DNA from: Oleispirillum sp963678075 | GTDB taxonomy: Bacteria; Pseudomonadota; Alphaproteobacteria; Rhodospirillales; Rhodospirillaceae | Assembly: GCA_963678075.2 (NCBI GenBank) | Contig: CAXXPK010000007.1 | Span: 62,001 to 126,000 of the forward strand | Direction of reading: 5' to 3' | DNA: 64,000 nucleotides | Program-made: the position numbers and the translations under genes | Notes under the pieces: model-generated | Told to the model about the DNA's origin: nothing | The model's database searches: none | What the model saw: only the letters and a program-made list of their open reading frames with translations | In this document: piece by piece, positions 1-8,442 of the stretch | Numbering within the stretch: position 1 is the stretch's first letter | How the letters are laid out: every line of letters starts with the position of its first letter

Positions 1-848
1 CGCGCGCAACCGCCCACCCCCAGCATCCTTAGGCGCATCTCGTGACGGGCCGTTTTGCCGCCCAGTTGCAGGGCGAAACCTTCATAATGGACACCCGCCG
101 CCATGTCGCAGCGCCCGACCGAGACATGGGTCGCTGCGGCGCCCTGGGCCTGCAGGACATAGTGGGAAAGACTGGCGTTCTCGCCCAGGGAAATGTCGGT
201 CACCGCGTTCACCGCATAGACGTCATCGGCGGGACCGCGGAAGGTTTCGACCAGGGTCAGGGCAGCCCCCGCCCCCACCGTCACCAGCAAACGGGGAAAG
301 GCGATGCGCGGCTGGGTAGCGGCGGTGGAAACCGCCACCACCTCGACCACCGGCGCCACCGCGACCCCGGCATCGACCCGCAGCACCGCGCCGTCGTCCA
401 GATAGGCGGTGGCCAGCGCCGCCATCGGCGCGCCGGAAAAATCGACGTCGCGGTCCAGTGCCTGGATCACCGCGTCGTCACCGGCATCGAGACAGACCCG
501 CAGGGAGCGCAGGGAAACCCCGGGGATATCGAAAACGTTGGACAACGGCGCGATGAAGCGACCGTCCACCAGGACGATGCGCAACACCGGTCCCTCGACC
601 CCCGCTCCGGCGATTTCTCGGGGGAGAACCGCGCCCGCGTCCGCCCGCCGGAAGCCGACGGTTTCCAAATCCTTCAGGCGCGTGTACTTCCACGCCTCGA
701 CCTTCGCATGCGGCAACCCCTGGACACGATAGGTGGAGGCCGCCACCGCCCGCATCGTCGCGATGCGGGGGTTCAAGGTTCCCGGCAGGGCGGCGGCGAC
801 CGCCGTGTAGTTTTCCAGCAAAGGCGCCACGGGTTGGCTGTGTGTCAT
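1..848 (-). CDS. sufD: Fe-S cluster assembly protein SufD (C-terminus beyond window)
   Basis: SufD is a scaffold subunit of the SufBCD complex, which builds Fe-S clusters in the cytosol. On the minus strand a frame opens with ATG at 846-848 (MTHSQPVAPL) and stays open to base 1, about 282 codons, so the C-terminal part lies outside the window. The N-terminal stretch with VEAWKYTRLKDLE is typical of SufD. It starts 13 bases after the sufC stop, in the order sufB-sufC-sufD, so it is almost certainly in the same operon. Identity rests on this context plus the N-terminal motif and beta-helix-like repeats. Confidence 0.88.
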   Translation of the reverse strand, partial: MTHSQPVAPLLENYTAVAAALPGTLNPRIATMRAVAASTYRVQGLPHAKVEAWKYTRLKDLETVGFRRADAGAVLPREIAGAGVEGPVLRIVLVDGRFIAPLSNVFDIPGVSLRSLRVCLDAGDDAVIQALDRDVDFSGAPMAALATAYLDDGAVLRVDAGVAVAPVVEVVAVSTAATQPRIAFPRLLVTVGAGAALTLVETFRGPADDVYAVNAVTDISLGENASLSHYVLQAQGAAATHVSVGRCDMAAGVHYEGFALQLGGKTARHEMRLRMLGVGGCA

Positions 849-861
849 CGTGGACATCTTC

Positions 862-1620
862 TCACGCCGCGTTGCCGGTGTAGTCCGCGTAGCCGGTCTT
901 TTCCAACTGCCGCGCCAAATCCGGGCCACCGGTTTCGACGATGCGCCCGCCCGCCAGCACATGCACCACGTCGGGAACGATGTAATCCAGCAGGCGCTGA
1001 TAGTGGGTGATCACCAGAAACGAACGATCCGGCGCGCGCTGCGCGTTGACGCCCTCCGCGACGATACGCAGGGCGTCGATGTCCAGACCGGAATCGGTTT
1101 CGTCCAGGATCGCCAGTTTCGGCGCCAGCACCGCCATTTGCAGCATTTCGTTGCGTTTCTTTTCGCCACCGGAAAAGCCCACGTTCAGGGGGCGTTTCAA
1201 CATCTCGTCGGGCAGTTGCAACAACTTCGCCTTTTCCCGCAGCAGCTTCAGAAAGGCCATCGGGTCCATTTCCTTTTCGCCACGCGCCTTCCTTTGCGCG
1301 TTGAACGCGGTCTTCAGGAAGATGGTGTTGGTGACGCCGGGAATTTCCACCGGATACTGAAAGGCCAGGAACAAACCAAGGGCGGCGCGTTCCTCGGGCT
1401 CCAGTTCCAGCACGTTCACGCCGTTGAAGGTCACCGAACCGCCGGTCACGGTGTACCCCGGACGCCCGGAAATCACGTGCGCCAGGGTGCTTTTACCGGA
1501 CCCGTTCGGCCCCATGATGGCGTGCACCTTGCCGGGTTCGACGACCAGGGAAATCCCTTGCAGAATTTCCTTGTCCTCGACGCTGATGCGCAAATCCTTG
1601 ATGATGATGCCGTTGTTCAT
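862..1620 (-). CDS. sufC: Fe-S assembly ATPase SufC
   Basis: SufC is the ABC-type ATPase of SufBCD and powers scaffold remodelling. The 252-residue protein begins MNNGIIIKDL and carries Walker A GPNGSGKS, signature FSGGEKKR and Walker B LAILDETDSGLD. The SufC-type DETDSGLD, with Asp after Glu, separates it from importer ATPases. I chose the ATG at 1620 because it matches the family start and follows sufB by 25 bases; a longer upstream reading would run into sufB. No membrane segments are present, as expected for a soluble subunit. Confidence 0.96.
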   Translation of the reverse strand: MNNGIIIKDLRISVEDKEILQGISLVVEPGKVHAIMGPNGSGKSTLAHVISGRPGYTVTGGSVTFNGVNVLELEPEERAALGLFLAFQYPVEIPGVTNTIFLKTAFNAQRKARGEKEMDPMAFLKLLREKAKLLQLPDEMLKRPLNVGFSGGEKKRNEMLQMAVLAPKLAILDETDSGLDIDALRIVAEGVNAQRAPDRSFLVITHYQRLLDYIVPDVVHVLAGGRIVETGGPDLARQLEKTGYADYTGNAA

Positions 1621-1645
1621 TGTTTTTGTCTCCGTTTCGACGGCG

Positions 1646-3103
1646 TCAGCCGACACTGCCTTCCAGACTAATCCCCACCAGTTTCTGCGCCTCGACCGCG
1701 AATTCCATCGGCAAATTCTGCAAGACCTCCTTGCAGAACCCATTGACGATCAAGGCCACCGCCTCCTCCGGCGAAAGGCCGCGCTGCCGGCACAAGAACA
1801 ACTGGTCGTCGCTGATGCGCGCGGTCGTCGCCTCGTGTTCGATGGTGGAAATCGGCATGCGGCTTTCGATATAGGGCACGGTGTGCGCGCCGCACTTGTC
1901 GCCGATCAACAGACTGTCGCACTGGCTGTAGTTGCGCGCCCCCACCGCCCCCGGCAACACCCGCACCAGCCCGCGATAAGTGTTGTCGGAATGTCCGGCG
2001 GCGATGCCCTTCGACACGATGGTCGAGCGGGTGTTCTTGCCGATGTGGATCATCTTGGTGCCGGTGTCTGCCTGCTGCGCGTTGTTTGTGATCGCGACGG
2101 AATAGAATTCGCCCACCGAATCATCGCCCTGCAGGATGCAGCTGGGATACTTCCAGGTCACCGCCGAACCGGTTTCCACCTGCGTCCAGGAAATCTTGGA
2201 CCGCTTGCCGCGACAGGCGCCGCGCTTGGTCACGAAGTTGAAGATGCCGCCCTTGCCCTCGGCATCGCCGGGGTACCAGTTCTGCACCGTCGAATACTTG
2301 ATCTCGGCATCGTCCAGAACGATCAGTTCGACCACGGCGGCATGCAGTTGGTGCTCGTCGCGCTGCGGCGCGGTGCAGCCCTCCAGATAGCTGACGTGGG
2401 ACCCTTCTTCGGCGATGATCAGGGTCCGTTCGAACTGCCCGGTGTTCCTGGCGTTAATGCGGAAATAGGTGGACAGCTCCATCGGACAACGCACCCCCTT
2501 CGGGATGTAGACGAAGGACCCGTCGGAAAACACCGCCGAATTCAAGCAGGCGAAATAGTTGTCGCCCTGCGGCACCACCGATCCCAGGTACTTCTTCACC
2601 AGTTCGGGAACGCGATGCACGGCCTCGGAAAAGGAGCAGAAAATCACCCCCTTCTCTTCCAGCCTCGCCTTGTAGGTGGTGGCTACCGACACGCTGTCGA
2701 AGACCGCGTCCACCGCCACCACGCCCGCCAGGATTTCCTGTTCCTTCAGGGGAATGCCCAGCTTCGCATAGGCTTCCAGAAGCTCGGGATCGACCTCGTC
2801 CAGGGATTTCGGGCCATCGCCCTTGGCCTTCGGCGCGGCATAATAGTGCAGCCCCTGATAGTCGATGGCCGGATAGACGACCTTGGCCCAGCGGGGTTCT
2901 TCCATCGTCCGCCACAGGGCCAGCGCCTTCAAGCGCCAGTCGAGCAACCACGTGGGCTCGTCCTTGCGGGCCAAGATATAACGCACCGTGTCCTCGGTCA
3001 GCCCCTTCGGCGCGACTTCGGTCTCGATGTCGGTGACGAACCCGTACTTATAGGCCCCGGTCAGTTCCTTCACCGTATCGACGGTCTCCGTGGTGGAGGT
3101 CAT
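1646..3103 (-). CDS. sufB: Fe-S cluster assembly protein SufB
   Basis: SufB is the main scaffold on which the nascent cluster forms. The 485 residues match the usual family length. Features include the N-terminal TDIETEVAPKGLTED region, the YIPKGVRCPMELSTYFRIN segment and a C-terminal beta-helix core with SQCDSLLIG and HEATTARIS, where the conserved Cys and Glu/His of the cluster site sit. First gene after the Rrf2 regulator (15-base gap) and followed by sufC. It begins MTSTTETVD with an upstream purine-rich AGGGAACCG. Confidence 0.96.
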   Translation of the reverse strand: MTSTTETVDTVKELTGAYKYGFVTDIETEVAPKGLTEDTVRYILARKDEPTWLLDWRLKALALWRTMEEPRWAKVVYPAIDYQGLHYYAAPKAKGDGPKSLDEVDPELLEAYAKLGIPLKEQEILAGVVAVDAVFDSVSVATTYKARLEEKGVIFCSFSEAVHRVPELVKKYLGSVVPQGDNYFACLNSAVFSDGSFVYIPKGVRCPMELSTYFRINARNTGQFERTLIIAEEGSHVSYLEGCTAPQRDEHQLHAAVVELIVLDDAEIKYSTVQNWYPGDAEGKGGIFNFVTKRGACRGKRSKISWTQVETGSAVTWKYPSCILQGDDSVGEFYSVAITNNAQQADTGTKMIHIGKNTRSTIVSKGIAAGHSDNTYRGLVRVLPGAVGARNYSQCDSLLIGDKCGAHTVPYIESRMPISTIEHEATTARISDDQLFLCRQRGLSPEEAVALIVNGFCKEVLQNLPMEFAVEAQKLVGISLEGSVG

Positions 3104-3118
3104 CGGTTCCCTGCTCCT

Positions 3119-3589
3119 TTACGCGTGCAGAACCGGCGCGTGGCGCGCGGCGATGCTGGAAGACAGGTCCTCGGGGTCCATGAAGCGCGCCTCGGGCAAC
3201 ATATCGATCAATCGCACCTCGTCCAGCGAACGGCGGATCGCCACGTTGACCGCGCTCCAGTGGCCGTTCATCGGGCATTGATCGGTCAGTTCGCAGCATT
3301 CCCCGGCATCCCCGGCGCAGCCGGTGACCGCGATCGGCCCCTCCAGGGCCTCGATCACCTCGGCCATTGAAATTCTTTCCGGGGCGCGGGCAAAGCCATA
3401 GCCACCATTGGCGCCACGCACCGATTGCAAAATCTCGGTCCTGGCCAACTGCTTCAAAATCTTCGACACGGTCGGCAACGGCACCCCGGACGACGCGGAC
3501 AAATCGGCGGCGGAACGCAACGCCCGACCGCGCAGCAGATCGCACAGCACCACCACCGCATAGTCCGTCAATTTGTTGACTCTCAGCAT
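3119..3589 (-). CDS. Rrf2-family SUF operon regulator
   Basis: The 156-residue protein starts MLRVNKLTDYAVVVLCDLLR, a typical Rrf2/IscR winged helix, and has three closely spaced cysteines (GCAGDAGECCELTDQC, about residues 105-120) suited to an Fe-S cluster. In this family the cluster state controls DNA binding, so it likely senses Fe-S status and regulates sufBCD directly downstream. I chose the ATG at 3589 because the Rrf2 domain begins there; the same frame is open to 3865 but that extension shows no domain. Family (SUF system regulator) is firm; the exact regulon is inference. Confidence 0.9.
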   Translation of the reverse strand: MLRVNKLTDYAVVVLCDLLRGRALRSAADLSASSGVPLPTVSKILKQLARTEILQSVRGANGGYGFARAPERISMAEVIEALEGPIAVTGCAGDAGECCELTDQCPMNGHWSAVNVAIRRSLDEVRLIDMLPEARFMDPEDLSSSIAARHAPVLHA

Positions 3590-3657
3590 CGGGTATTTCC
3601 CTGGCCGGTTGCGCGGAAGCCGCCTTTGTCTCAGTTGCGAATCGTTCGCATATATAG

Positions 3658-3706
3658 GACTAAAACGGTACAGTATCTGAATTAGTCTGATCCGGTCGCA
3701 AGTCAA
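3658..3706 (-). promoter_or_regulatory. candidate promoter/operator for the Rrf2-suf operon
   Basis: The 318-base gap between the divergent Rrf2 and nudF genes holds an inverted repeat GACTAA-N18-TTAGTC (3658-3687) and, reading leftward, a TTGACT hexamer (3706-3701) that could be a -35 box with a weak -10 (TAATTC) about 16-17 bases on. The overlap suggests an autoregulatory operator. No other structure was seen in the gap. Assignment is by eye only. Confidence 0.35.
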
Positions 3707-3906
3707 CCCGGAAAAATGACATTGCGCAAAATCCAGCACCCTTTCCAACCTTGGCGACGGCATTGGCGAGCCCCGCAAAACCGGAGGGTACGGAACGCTC
3801 GCATCGGAGCCGGTCGATGCCGGAAAAACGAATCCGTCTCTTGAGCCGGATGGCGACTCGGTCATAAGGTGGAGACTACCTTCTTTGAATCCCGACGGGA
3901 CGGATC

Positions 3907-4584
3907 ATGCGGTTTCGCCACCTGAAGACCATCGGCAACATGAACAGCGGCAAGCGCCTGCGCGACGGCGCGCCGGACACCGCAGAAAGCTTGCGGATCG
4001 AGCCCTTGTACCAGGGATATTTCGCGGCGAACCGCTACACCATCCGGCATCAGACCTTCGCCGGAGGCTGGAGCGGGCCGATCACCCGCGAGGTCTTTGA
4101 ACGCGGTCAGGCGGTCGGAATCCTGCCCTATGACCCGATCGCCGATCGTATCGTCCTGATCGAACAGTTCCGGGTCGGCGCCCTGATCGCCGGATGGCAC
4201 CCCTGGCTGGTCGAGATCGCCGCCGGCATGATCGAACCGGGCGAAACCGCGGCCGAGGTGGCGGCGCGCGAAACCGCCGAGGAAACCGGCCTGATCGTCC
4301 AGCGCCTGGAATTCATCGCCCATATTCTGTGCACCCCCGGCGGCTCGTCGGAGACTCTGGCCCTTTACTGCGCTCAGGTCGATTCCAGCACCACGCCGGA
4401 ACTGGCCGGACTGGCCCACGAGAACGAGGATATCCGCGTCTTTTCGGTCACCGCAGACGAGGCGGTCGCCCTGCTCGACACCGGCAGCATCGACAACGGC
4501 ACCACCTTGATGGCGCTGCAATGGTTCGCCCTCAACCACGTGCGCCTGCGAACCGTGTGGCTGAATGGAAAGGAGACGCGATGA
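3907..4584 (+). CDS. nudF: NUDIX hydrolase, ADP-ribose pyrophosphatase type
   Basis: Hydrolyses ADP-ribose to AMP and ribose 5-phosphate. The Nudix box is complete (GMIEPGETAAEVAARE then TAEETGL, G-x5-E-x7-RE-x2-EE-x-G) near residues 109-131, preceded by the VEIAAGM strand typical of NudF. Total 225 residues; a second Met at residue 12 (base 3940) would give 214, closer to the E. coli length of 209, so the start is uncertain. The stop overlaps the start of the next gene by four bases (ATGA), so the two are translated together. Confidence 0.85.
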   Translation: MRFRHLKTIGNMNSGKRLRDGAPDTAESLRIEPLYQGYFAANRYTIRHQTFAGGWSGPITREVFERGQAVGILPYDPIADRIVLIEQFRVGALIAGWHPWLVEIAAGMIEPGETAAEVAARETAEETGLIVQRLEFIAHILCTPGGSSETLALYCAQVDSSTTPELAGLAHENEDIRVFSVTADEAVALLDTGSIDNGTTLMALQWFALNHVRLRTVWLNGKETR

Positions 4585-5438
4585 TCCCCTCGGACACCCG
4601 GATCGACGCCGACTGGCTGATGGCGCGCCTGGACTCCCCGGACATCGTGGTGCTGGACGCCACCGGCTTTTTGCCGACCGACCCACGTAACGCGAAGGCT
4701 TGCTTTCTTGATGTGCTCATTCCCGGCGCGCGGTTCTTCGACGTCGATGACATCGTCGATCCATCCAGTGGCTTAAGCCACGCCATGCCGCGCCCCGAGA
4801 CCTTCATGTCCAAGGTCAGCCGCCTGGGCGTCGGCGATGGCCTGAAAGTGGTGGTCTATGACGCCAACGGCGGCGGTTCGGCGGCGATGCGCGCCTGGTG
4901 GATGTTCCGCGCCTTCGGACATGACGACGTGGCGGTCCTTGACGGCGGGCTACCGAAATGGCTGCAACTTGGTCTGCCGATTCGCCCCCTGCATCAGCGC
5001 GACTGGCGCCACTTCACGTCGCGTGACGGCGGCCCACGCGTCGTCGCCATGGCCGAGGTGCTGGACAACCTGAAACCCCGGACAGCGACGCTGGTCGATG
5101 CCCGCGCCGCCGAAGGCTATGCCGGGACCGTGCTGGAACCCCGCCCCAGCCGCGCCCTCGGCCATGTGCCGGGAGCCCGCAACCTGCCCAACGGAATCTT
5201 CTTCAACGACGACAAGACCTTTAAATCGCCGGACCAGATCCGCGCGCTGTTCGCCGCCGCCGGGGTGCCGCTTGACGCCTCGCCGGTTGTCGCGATGTGC
5301 GGCACCGGGGTGACCGCCTGCGTCGTCGCCTTCGCCGCGTACATGGCGGGAATCCCCGACGTCGCCATCTATGACGGCAGTTGGGAGGAATGGGGCAATA
5401 CCCCCGGCCCGCCCATCGCCGCCGGCGCCAATCCCTGA
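4581..5438 (+). CDS. sseA: 3-mercaptopyruvate/thiosulfate sulfurtransferase
   Basis: A 285-residue two-domain rhodanese. The first domain (residues 1-150) is the inactive type with VVLDATGFLP; the second ends in the active loop CGTGVTAC, close to the CGSGVTA of mercaptopyruvate sulfurtransferases. It moves sulfane sulfur from 3-mercaptopyruvate to an acceptor. The ATG overlaps the nudF stop. The next gene, a cystathionine beta-lyase, also handles sulfur amino acids, which gives the pair a common theme. Substrate preference is by motif only. Confidence 0.88.
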   Translation: MIPSDTRIDADWLMARLDSPDIVVLDATGFLPTDPRNAKACFLDVLIPGARFFDVDDIVDPSSGLSHAMPRPETFMSKVSRLGVGDGLKVVVYDANGGGSAAMRAWWMFRAFGHDDVAVLDGGLPKWLQLGLPIRPLHQRDWRHFTSRDGGPRVVAMAEVLDNLKPRTATLVDARAAEGYAGTVLEPRPSRALGHVPGARNLPNGIFFNDDKTFKSPDQIRALFAAAGVPLDASPVVAMCGTGVTACVVAFAAYMAGIPDVAIYDGSWEEWGNTPGPPIAAGANP

Positions 5439-5456
5439 CCCTTTGCCAAGGACACC

Positions 5457-6635
5457 TTGCTCACGATGAAACGCGATACACAGATCACCCGCGCGGGCCG
5501 TTCCTCTCCCTCTTTCTCGGGCAGCGTCAACTCGCCGGTCTACCGTGTCTCCACCGTCACCTTCCCCTCCATGGCGGCGATGGCCGACGCCCAGGGGGAT
5601 CACCTGAACGCCTTCTACTACGGGCGCATCGGCACCCCCACCACCATGGCCTTCGAGGAAGCGGTGGCGGTGGCCGAAGGCGGCGAACGCTGCATCGCGG
5701 TACCCTCGGGGCTGGCCGCGATCGCGGGCACCCTGACCGCCCTGGTCAAATCCGGCGACCACATCCTGGTCTCCGACAGCGTTTACGGCCCGACCCGCAC
5801 CTTTTGCCAGGACGTGCTGGCGAAAAACGGCGTCACCGTCGAATATTTCCACCCACTGCGCGGCGAGGACCTGGAGGTTCTGTTCCGCCCCAACACCCGC
5901 CTTGTCTTCTGCGAAACGCCGGGATCCCTGACCTTCGAAATGCAGGACATCCCGGCGATTGCCAAGATCGCGCACGCCCACGGCGCCCTGGTGGCCGCCG
6001 ACAACACCTGGGCCTCGCCGATCTTTTTCCGTCCCTTCGAAAAGGGGGTGGACGTATCGATCCAGGCGGCGACCAAATACATCGTTGGCCATTCCGACGC
6101 GATGCTGGGAACCATCACCTGCAGCGAGGCGCTTTACACCAAGATCAAAACCAACGTCGTCAAGTACGGCTATTCCGTGGGGTCCGAGGAAGCCTACCTG
6201 GGTCTGCGCGGCCTGCGCACCCTGCCGGTACGGATGAAACAGCACCAAGAGAACGCCTTGACCGTGGCGCGCTGTCTGCAAACCCGGCCCGAGGTGGCGA
6301 AGGTCCTCCACCCCGGCCTACCGGACGACCCCGGACATACCCTGTTCCGGCGCGATTTCCTGGGTTCCAGCGGACTGTTCGGGGTGATTCTGGACGCCTA
6401 TACCGAGGAAGCGATGGTCGCGATGATCGACGGCCTGAAACTGTTCTCGCTGGGATTCAGTTGGGGCGGTTATGAAAGCCTGATCATGTACACGACGCCC
6501 GGAATCGTGCGCAATACGGTGCTGTGGAACGCCGACGGCCCGACCCTGCGCCTGCATATCGGCCTGGAGGATCCGGACGACCTGATCGCCGATCTGGCCG
6601 CCGGGTTCGACCGTCTGAACGCCTTCGGCTTTTAG
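5457..6635 (+). CDS. metC: cystathionine beta-lyase (PLP-dependent)
   Basis: Cleaves cystathionine to homocysteine, pyruvate and ammonia in methionine synthesis. The 392 residues belong to the Cys/Met metabolism PLP family: NAFYYGRIGTPT at the N-terminus, substrate loop SVYGPTR, and the PLP lysine in AATKYIVGHSDAMLG. The C-terminal FSLGFSWGGYESL matches MetC rather than gamma-synthase. Start is either TTG at 5457, five bases after AAGGA, or ATG at 5466; the protein changes by three residues only. Confidence 0.9.
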   Translation: MLTMKRDTQITRAGRSSPSFSGSVNSPVYRVSTVTFPSMAAMADAQGDHLNAFYYGRIGTPTTMAFEEAVAVAEGGERCIAVPSGLAAIAGTLTALVKSGDHILVSDSVYGPTRTFCQDVLAKNGVTVEYFHPLRGEDLEVLFRPNTRLVFCETPGSLTFEMQDIPAIAKIAHAHGALVAADNTWASPIFFRPFEKGVDVSIQAATKYIVGHSDAMLGTITCSEALYTKIKTNVVKYGYSVGSEEAYLGLRGLRTLPVRMKQHQENALTVARCLQTRPEVAKVLHPGLPDDPGHTLFRRDFLGSSGLFGVILDAYTEEAMVAMIDGLKLFSLGFSWGGYESLIMYTTPGIVRNTVLWNADGPTLRLHIGLEDPDDLIADLAAGFDRLNAFGF

Positions 6636-6644
6636 GAACCCGCG

Positions 6645-7043
6645 ATGACCGATCTTTCCCCCCTGTTCGAGGCCCTGACCTTTGACACCGACGGCCTGAT
6701 CCCCGCCATCGCGCAACAAGCCGACAGCGGCGAAGTCCTGATGATGGCCTGGATGAATCGCGAATCGATCGCCGAGACGCTGTCCACCGGGCGGGTCTGT
6801 TACCGGTCGCGGTCGCGGCAAAGCCTGTGGCGCAAGGGCGAGGTCTCGGGCCAGACGCAGGCCCTGGTGGCGCTGCGTCCGGATTGCGACGGCGATGCGC
6901 TGCTGCTGCTGGTGAATCAGACCGGCGTCGCCTGCCATACCGGACGGCGCACCTGCTTTTACCGCGACTGGCAAAACGACGGCTTCAAGGTCCTGATGGA
7001 GCCCAAGATGTCCGAGGAAGAGCTTTACGGGCGCAAAGGCTAA
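6645..7043 (+). CDS. hisI: phosphoribosyl-AMP cyclohydrolase
   Basis: Opens the adenine ring of PR-AMP in histidine synthesis. The 132-residue single-domain form carries the metal and substrate motifs YRSRSRQSLWRKGEVSGQ, RPDCDGDALL and CHTGRRTCFYR, including the conserved Zn-binding cysteines. There is no HisE part, as usual in alphaproteobacteria. It follows metC by nine bases with GGAACC before the ATG. Standing away from a his operon, it is expressed with the sulfur genes. Confidence 0.95.
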   Translation: MTDLSPLFEALTFDTDGLIPAIAQQADSGEVLMMAWMNRESIAETLSTGRVCYRSRSRQSLWRKGEVSGQTQALVALRPDCDGDALLLLVNQTGVACHTGRRTCFYRDWQNDGFKVLMEPKMSEEELYGRKG

Positions 7044-7050
7044 CGCGCGA

Positions 7051-7362
7051 TCAAAAGCCCCTGACGCGATCCGGCGATTCGGCGGTGACCACCGGCTCGG
7101 TCGGGATCGGCGCGGATCGCGGCGATACAGGCGTGGACATGACGGCCATCGGCGCCGTGGAGGAAGCGGCGGAAACGCCTTGCGCTGGCGCATCCCTCGG
7201 CTCGAACCCCGCGCTCAGCCAATCGACCAGACCGGGCGGCGGATGGGCTTCGGCATCATCGGCCGCCATGGCCAGAGCCACCGCGACCACGCCGAAGGCC
7301 AGGGCAAAAACGCACGCCCCAACCCGCCAACGAGCAATCCGCATGCCGCCGGTTTCGATCAT
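7051..7362 (-). CDS. small single-span membrane protein, function unknown
   Basis: A 103-residue frame starting at the ATG at 7362 (MIETGGMRIARWRV), preceded by AGAGGG at good spacing. One hydrophobic segment (residues 12-33, ACVFALAFGVVAVALAMA) follows a basic start, so it is a signal peptide or a membrane anchor; the rest is Ala/Pro/Ser rich. No family recognised. It converges on hisI and overlaps the N-terminal extension of the CobW frame on the other strand, so at most one of the two claims to 7243-7362 is right. Confidence 0.5.
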   Translation of the reverse strand: MIETGGMRIARWRVGACVFALAFGVVAVALAMAADDAEAHPPPGLVDWLSAGFEPRDAPAQGVSAASSTAPMAVMSTPVSPRSAPIPTEPVVTAESPDRVRGF

Positions 7363-8403
7363 GCCAAGCCCTCTTTCCGTCGGAAACCGCATCGGTGGAG
7401 TATCGGCCGGATTGCCGGGTCGCGTCAACCGCGCCGCCCCGCCCGCGACCCGAGACTGCCGGTCACCCTGATCACCGGGTTTCTGGGGGCGGGGAAAAGC
7501 ACCCTGCTGAACGCCCTAATTCGCCACCCGGACTTCGCCGACGCGGCGATCCTGGTCAACGAATTCGGCGACGTTGGCATCGATTCCGCCCTGGTTCGCA
7601 GCGTTGACGGCACGGTCACCACGCTTGCCACCGGATGCGTCTGCTGCGCGATGCGCGGCGAACTGATCACGGCGTTGAAAGACCTGAACTTCAAGCGGGT
7701 TCGGGGCGAGGTTCCGGAATTCACCCGGCTGGCGATAGAAACCTCCGGCTTGGCCGACCCGGCGCCGATTTTCGCCACCCTGCTGAACGAACCGGTGCTG
7801 GCCAGCGTCTATCGCATCGACGGCATCGTCGCGGTGATCGACGGCGAACACGGCGCGGTCCAGCTTGACGACCGCGCCGAGGCGGTCGCGCAGGCCGCCA
7901 TCGCCGACCGCCTGCTGATTTCGAAGACCGACCGCGCCGATCCGGCGGAAATCGCCCGCCTGCGCGCCCGGCTGGAGCAAATCAACCCGACGGCTGAGAT
8001 CGTCGCCATGAATCACGGCGACATCGCGCCGGATCTGCTGATCGGCTGCTTCAACCCATCGCGCCCGCCGTTCCATGACCACGGACACAAGCACGGACAC
8101 GACCACCGCGACGGCATTTCCGCCACCCCGGTGCGCTTGGCCACGGACTGGCCGCGCACCGCCCTGGAAAGCCGCATCCGCCTCTTCCTAACCCTGAACG
8201 ACGGGGCCGTGCTGCAGCTGAAAGGCATCGCGCGCTGCGCCGACGGCGCACTTTACGCCCTACACGGAGTACGACACATCGCCTGTCCGGCACAGCCGAT
8301 CGATACCTGTTCGCCCGAGATGGAAAACCGCCTCGTCCTGATCTCTGACACCCCGCCGGAGCACATGGAACTTCTCTCCGGTCCCGCCGAGACGCAGGCG
8401 TGA
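7243..8403 (+). CDS. CobW/COG0523-family GTPase, likely zinc metallochaperone
   Basis: G3E GTPase thought to deliver metal, often zinc, to client enzymes. Walker A GFLGAGKS (from about base 7477), metal motif GCVCCAMRGE, the switch ETSGLADPAP and SKTDRADP for guanine recognition are all present; a His-rich loop (HDHGHKHGHDH) precedes the C-terminal CobW domain. The start is unsolved: the conserved domain begins near 7456 but the closest in-frame ATG is 7243, adding about 70 unsupported residues that overlap an antisense gene. A rare start codon nearer the domain is possible. Confidence 0.88.
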   Translation: MGFGIIGRHGQSHRDHAEGQGKNARPNPPTSNPHAAGFDHAKPSFRRKPHRWSIGRIAGSRQPRRPARDPRLPVTLITGFLGAGKSTLLNALIRHPDFADAAILVNEFGDVGIDSALVRSVDGTVTTLATGCVCCAMRGELITALKDLNFKRVRGEVPEFTRLAIETSGLADPAPIFATLLNEPVLASVYRIDGIVAVIDGEHGAVQLDDRAEAVAQAAIADRLLISKTDRADPAEIARLRARLEQINPTAEIVAMNHGDIAPDLLIGCFNPSRPPFHDHGHKHGHDHRDGISATPVRLATDWPRTALESRIRLFLTLNDGAVLQLKGIARCADGALYALHGVRHIACPAQPIDTCSPEMENRLVLISDTPPEHMELLSGPAETQA

Positions 8404-8442
8404 TATAAGAAATGGACGAATCCGCCGCCGGAGGTTCCCGCC

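Noticed and set aside
42..1010. Long plus-strand frame over sufD/sufC
   Set aside because: Shadow of two well-supported minus-strand genes; its product has no recognisable fold and is His/Gln/Arg rich.
1424..3370. 648-codon plus-strand frame antisense to sufB and its regulator
   Set aside because: Open only because of GC-rich codon bias; sufB on the other strand is unmistakable.
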